Source: Sphingomonas sp. ERG5 (lineage in GTDB: Bacteria; Pseudomonadota; Alphaproteobacteria; Sphingomonadales; Sphingomonadaceae). Taken from it: a DNA stretch of 64,000 bases. A program made the translations under genes and the position numbers. The stretch spans positions 1-64,000 of the forward strand of contig NZ_JSXI01000053.1 in the NCBI RefSeq assembly GCF_000803065.1, read 5' to 3'. Below, piece by piece: positions 60,529-64,000 of the stretch. Numbering within the stretch: the stretch's first letter is position 1; every line of letters starts with the position of its first letter. The notes below the pieces were generated by a model. It saw only the letters and a list, made by a program, of their open reading frames with translations, was not told the DNA's origin and made no database searches.

Positions 60529-61920
60529 CTAGGCGTGCCGGAAGCCAAGCAGCACATTGCCCTCGGTCGACAGATAGTTGCGGCCGTAGTCGAACCGCGG
60601 CGCATCGGCGAAGAGCAGCCAGTAATATTTCATCTGCTCCGACCACCAATAGCCCGGACAATGATCCGCCTGCACCTTGGTCGTCACATCCGCCATGTCC
60701 GCATAGCCATAGCGCGCCTTGTTCCAGCGCTTCATCGCCAGATAATGATCGCGCCCGATCAACCGCCATTCCGGGCGGTGATCGAGCAGCCAATGGTTGA
60801 ACGCGGCATCGGCCAGTTCGGGACGAAGCGCATTGGTAACGATGGTCGGCTTGCCACTCACATAATCATACCCCTCCGGCAGGATGCCGAACCGGTCCTG
60901 CACCGACACCCAGGCCCGGGTATAGGCGGCCCCCGTCTTCCCCGCCCCACCCTGGGCGAGCAAGCCGCCATAAAAGGACGACAGTTCGTCCTGATCGCTG
61001 CTCAGCACTGCGCCGGTTTCGAAATCGACATCGGCAAACCACAGCGGGCCGCCCGAACGGACTTGCTGATGCTGCAGGATCGCGGCGGTGCAGACTTTGT
61101 ACATTGCCTGGCAATCGCGGTCGCCGAACAGCTGCCACGCATCCCACAGATATTCGTAATAGCTGTCCGACGGCGGGCCAACCGTCGCGCGGCGGCTGAG
61201 CCACGCGCCGGTGGTCGCATCGATCTTGTCGGCGAGCAGCCCGATCTCCGAGCGCCGCTCATACATCGCGACCAGCGCACGCTTCGCGGCGTCGAAATAT
61301 TTCGCATCGCCGGTCAGCCGGCTGAGCGTGCCAAGCTCGGCGATATGCGTGCCGGTCTCGGCCGGATTCGTCACCGCATCGCGCACCGCGCCGGTCTTCA
61401 GATTGACATAGCGGTACGGCATACCGGTTGGCGTCGCGAAGGCCGGCAGCAACCGGTCGGCCAGATCGCGCGCCTTCGCCAGCAACACCGGATCGCCACA
61501 GGCATGATGCGCGGAGAGCAATCCACCGACGAGCCGGATCTCGGTTTCGAACACCGACACTTCACCATCGACATCGAAATCGAGGCTGGTCTTCACCCAA
61601 TCCAGCGCGGCGGCGAACTCGTCATCGAGCTCCATCACCCATAAAGTGTCCATTGCCTCGATCAGGCTCAGTCCGAGATGCTGCGTCTTGAGCGGGAAAC
61701 TCTTGCTGCCGCCGGTGATCGGCTTGAAATCATCCTTGCCCCAGGCACGCTCGCGATACTGACCGAAGGCCCATTTCATCTCGGCGCGAACATCCTGGCC
61801 GAGCGCGCGCCAGTCGACTGCGAGAGAACGGGCGGCGGCGAGTGCGGGGGTGGAGGTGATGGCTGCTGCGCCCGCACCCTGCAGCAGGAACCGGCGCGAG
61901 ATGGGGTGTTCGTTCGTCAT
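60529..61920 (-). CDS. GH47 alpha-1,2-mannosidase, Tat-exported
   Basis: 463 aa. A twin-arginine signal (ISRRFLLQGAGAAAITSTPA) directs folded export. GH47 signatures: LGLSLIEAMDTLWVMELDDE, EIRLVGGLLSAH, ETGTHIAELGTLSRLTGD, PPSDSYYEYLWDAWQLFG and STEGNVLLGF near the end, where the TEGH-like Ca2+ motif lies. GH47 removes alpha-1,2-linked mannose and is best known from eukaryotic N-glycan trimming; bacterial members occur in Caulobacter-like bacteria. Likely acts on dietary or host-derived mannans. No related sugar genes adjoin. Confidence 0.92.
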   Translation of the reverse strand: MTNEHPISRRFLLQGAGAAAITSTPALAAARSLAVDWRALGQDVRAEMKWAFGQYRERAWGKDDFKPITGGSKSFPLKTQHLGLSLIEAMDTLWVMELDDEFAAALDWVKTSLDFDVDGEVSVFETEIRLVGGLLSAHHACGDPVLLAKARDLADRLLPAFATPTGMPYRYVNLKTGAVRDAVTNPAETGTHIAELGTLSRLTGDAKYFDAAKRALVAMYERRSEIGLLADKIDATTGAWLSRRATVGPPSDSYYEYLWDAWQLFGDRDCQAMYKVCTAAILQHQQVRSGGPLWFADVDFETGAVLSSDQDELSSFYGGLLAQGGAGKTGAAYTRAWVSVQDRFGILPEGYDYVSGKPTIVTNALRPELADAAFNHWLLDHRPEWRLIGRDHYLAMKRWNKARYGYADMADVTTKVQADHCPGYWWSEQMKYYWLLFADAPRFDYGRNYLSTEGNVLLGFRHA

Positions 61921-62004
61921 GCCGTTCTGCCCATACAGCCCCCATCCAGGTCGGGTTGGCGCTGATCAAATGGCGAATGTGAAATTGGCGCACAAGAATG
62001 AGCG

Positions 62005-62916
62005 TCAACCGTTGGTTGGAGCGGGCGCAGCAACTGGGTTCTGAAGCATGTACGGACATTTCGTGATGGAGAATAATTGCTCATTGGACAAAGGAGGTTC
62101 AAGAATTTGGAGCTCCTCTCCAGTTATCGATTCCCAAGAGAATGTTAGTATCTCGATACGATTGGATTTTTTTTGATTCTCGAACTGGCGAATTATACGA
62201 ATATCGATATTCGCGCTGCGCAAAGCACGAATTACCTTTTGCAAATCGTCCGCCGATACATCTCCTGAACAGGATATGGCATTGGTGGGAACGCGCCCCT
62301 GCTTAGCAGTGGGTCGCTCAATATAATCTATACCCGCCTGAGATAACGCGGTGCGGACCGTACTTCCGTCAGTTGGCTTTGCATAATAATAGATCTTCGC
62401 TGTTGTCCCACGTTTTGCAGCATGGAAAATACCGTTGTCTCCAGATGGTATTTTTGGCTTGGCCGACCCGGAAACGGATCGAGCATCAATCTCCTTTGAT
62501 GGCAGAATAGAGGGGCTGGCATCCTTTTCGCTAATTGCCCCAGGCTGAATGATTGCAGCGGTGGATGGTAGTATGATATTAGCCCAGCGGGACGGCCAAC
62601 CGAACATTAAAGCACTTAAAGTAAAAGCCATAACCACAATACTGAACAGGCTTACACTCCAGGTTATCAATTGAGCCTGGCGGGAAAGTTGATTACTTGA
62701 TCCGGCCGCGACGCTGACGATAAGAAGCAGCACCATCATAAGAATGAACGCGAACAGGACCAAAAATAGAGCCTGTAGATTAACGTCAGGCAGAAAAAAA
62801 CGTGCTAGTGCCGCCGCAGCTCCCACTCCCGCAAGGCCCAACGCGAATCGTAACACAGGAACGCGGCGAATAGCTTCGCGCAATACCCGCACAGCCGCAT
62901 GTTCCATTGATGCCAT
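62005..62916 (-). CDS. Orphan membrane protein with C-terminal soluble domain; low-GC gene
   Basis: About 303 aa. Helices at about 18-40, 46-70 and 83-110 (ALFLVLFAFILMMVLLLIVS, LFSIVVMAFTLSALMFGWP). The soluble part has KIYYYAKPTDGSTVRTALSQ, TNAISCSGDVSADDLQKVIR and ANIDIRIIRQFENQKKSNRI, a two-repeat alpha-beta pattern like SPOR/LytR-C domains. No family recognised. The DNA is far more AT-rich than its neighbours, suggesting recent transfer. Start may be 62916 or 62907. Confidence 0.72.
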   Translation of the reverse strand: MASMEHAAVRVLREAIRRVPVLRFALGLAGVGAAAALARFFLPDVNLQALFLVLFAFILMMVLLLIVSVAAGSSNQLSRQAQLITWSVSLFSIVVMAFTLSALMFGWPSRWANIILPSTAAIIQPGAISEKDASPSILPSKEIDARSVSGSAKPKIPSGDNGIFHAAKRGTTAKIYYYAKPTDGSTVRTALSQAGIDYIERPTAKQGRVPTNAISCSGDVSADDLQKVIRALRSANIDIRIIRQFENQKKSNRIEILTFSWESITGEELQILEPPLSNEQLFSITKCPYMLQNPVAAPAPTNG

Positions 62917-63070
62917 TCCCCAAAACCCCCGCATGCGACGCCCCCCGGGATCGTCGGCACAACATATTGTAGCGGGAGCCATTTATAAATGAAGCGCATT
63001 TTACCGTGCTAAGCTGAGTCGGGCTCAGATCACCTCAAGCACTTTCCTCAAAGGTCGCCAGGGCATCCCA

Positions 63071-63880
63071 TCATCGGCCAGCGTGTCGTTCAGTCATATA
63101 GCGCCTTGGCGATACGCCGATCACCTTGCGAAACATCGTCACGAAACTGGGGATGCTTTCATAACCGAGATCATTTGCCACCTGCTGGATCGAAGCGCCT
63201 CCGGCCAGCCATTTTACGGCAAGCATGACACCGAGCTGTTGGCGCCAGCGGCTGAAACTCATTCCCGTCTCGCGGATGATCAGTCGTGCCAGCGTACGCT
63301 CGCTCAACCCCGCGCGCCGCGCCCAGACGTCCATCGTGTCCCGGTCCGCCGGCGTGTCGATCATCAGTTCGACGATCCTGCGAAGGCGGTGATCGAATGG
63401 CATCGGCAAGTGGAGATCCTCGACCCGGGCTGACGCGATTTCGTCGAGAAGCACCGTCACCAAGCGCGACTCCGCACCGCCCTCGACATACAGCGCGGGC
63501 AGGCTGGCCGAGCGGATCAGGAGCTCACGCAGCAGCGGCGTCACCGAGACCGCGCAGCAAACCTCAGGCAAACGCGAATTCAGGTCCGGTTCGACAAAGG
63601 CGTTATAGCCTTCCAGGATACCAGTCACCGTGACGGCATGCAGCGCCCCACCGGGAATCCAGACGGCGCTGCGCGGCGGTACGATCCACAGCCCGCCCTC
63701 GACTTCGCAACTGAGCGCACCTCGCTGCACCAGCAGGAACTGGCCCTTTCTGTGGCGATGGAAATCGATTTCGATCTTGCCGACTTCCGCCATCACCAGT
63801 CCAACCGTCACGATCGGGCGACGCACGCCGTCCGGATCGAGCCGTTCGGAGTTGGCGGGGGAGACGTGCAAAATTGGCAT
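63071..63880 (-). CDS. AraC-family transcriptional regulator
   Basis: 269 aa. N-terminal cupin sensing domain (EIDFHRHRKGQFLLVQRGAL, PGGALHAVTVTGILEGYNAF); C-terminal two helix-turn-helices: VWARRAGLSERTLARLIIRE, QVANDLGYESIPSFVTMFRK, VSPRRYMTERHAGR. Cupin-AraC proteins respond to small ligands. Targets are not visible; the genes it controls may lie beyond the window edge. ATG at 63880; the 120 bases to the window end appear to be its promoter. Confidence 0.9.
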   Translation of the reverse strand: MPILHVSPANSERLDPDGVRRPIVTVGLVMAEVGKIEIDFHRHRKGQFLLVQRGALSCEVEGGLWIVPPRSAVWIPGGALHAVTVTGILEGYNAFVEPDLNSRLPEVCCAVSVTPLLRELLIRSASLPALYVEGGAESRLVTVLLDEIASARVEDLHLPMPFDHRLRRIVELMIDTPADRDTMDVWARRAGLSERTLARLIIRETGMSFSRWRQQLGVMLAVKWLAGGASIQQVANDLGYESIPSFVTMFRKVIGVSPRRYMTERHAGR

Positions 63881-64000
63881 GATGCGCTTCAGTCTCGCGG
63901 CGCTTTGGCGGAAATGAATAACATTCTGTCCGACCTTCGGAATGACGCCACGAACGGATGCCTCTATCGTTGTTGCGAAACTCAGTCGAGGCCGTTTGGG

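Overview
The window looks like an alphaproteobacterial chromosome of the Sphingomonas/Sphingomonadaceae type. The evidence is high GC, the order TIGR02300 family - aroA - cmk - rpsA - ihfB, TonB receptors, a GH47 mannosidase, DUF885 and DUF4112 proteins, and alpha-proteobacterial Ti-type transfer genes. No species can be named from the sequence alone.

Layout. (1) 1-7800 is the edge of an integrated mobile element. It holds an IS3-family end that interrupts an older gene, a Ti-type relaxase (traA) divergent from small traC/traD-like genes with a recognisable oriT between them, a MucR-like regulator, a MNT-HEPN protein, a sigma-region-4 protein, an ArdC-like antirestriction protein and an AlpA regulator. 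It stops at the 3' end of tRNA-Ala(GGC). (2) 7806-15211 is core chromosome: tRNA-Ala, a TIGR02300 protein, aroA, cmk, a histidine phosphatase, rpsA, ihfB, tRNA-Leu(UAA) and an AlkZ-like winged-helix protein. (3) 15696-42408 is the highlight: a BTAD/SARP-type regulator followed by about 21 tightly packed, often overlapping genes for a contractile injection system (sheath, tube, baseplate chaperone, DUF6760, hub, spike, gp25, gpJ, gpI). It carries unusual parts: three tandem 610-675 aa hydrophobic/helical proteins, a 120-aa pure Leu-Pro repeat protein where the PAAR tip normally sits, a gpI-like protein fused to a two-component-type beta-propeller, a DUF6519-like protein and a von Willebrand A protein. 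No capsid, terminase, lysis, AAA+ ATPase or T6SS membrane-complex gene is seen, so it is neither a prophage nor a T6SS. Three GAGACGC heptamers spaced 11 and 22 bp lie between the regulator gene and the first structural gene, the spacing expected for SARP binding.

(4) 42686-50789 is a catabolic island with a divergent promoter: LysR - organophosphate-like transporter - Rieske oxygenase on one strand, and TonB receptor - HpnW/PbfC-type FAD oxidoreductase - phosphonoacetaldehyde hydrolase (phnX) on the other. Together they suggest uptake and breakdown of N-methylated, perhaps trimethylated, 2-aminoethylphosphonate. (5) 51118-64000 is ordinary chromosome: an orphan binding lipoprotein, DUF4112, RNase T2, nadC, an isochorismatase-like hydrolase, DUF885, an NTF2-like protein, a COG2509 flavoprotein, a Tat-exported GH47 mannosidase, a low-GC orphan membrane protein and an AraC regulator.

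Long antisense reading frames are common here because of the high-GC codon bias and were not annotated.
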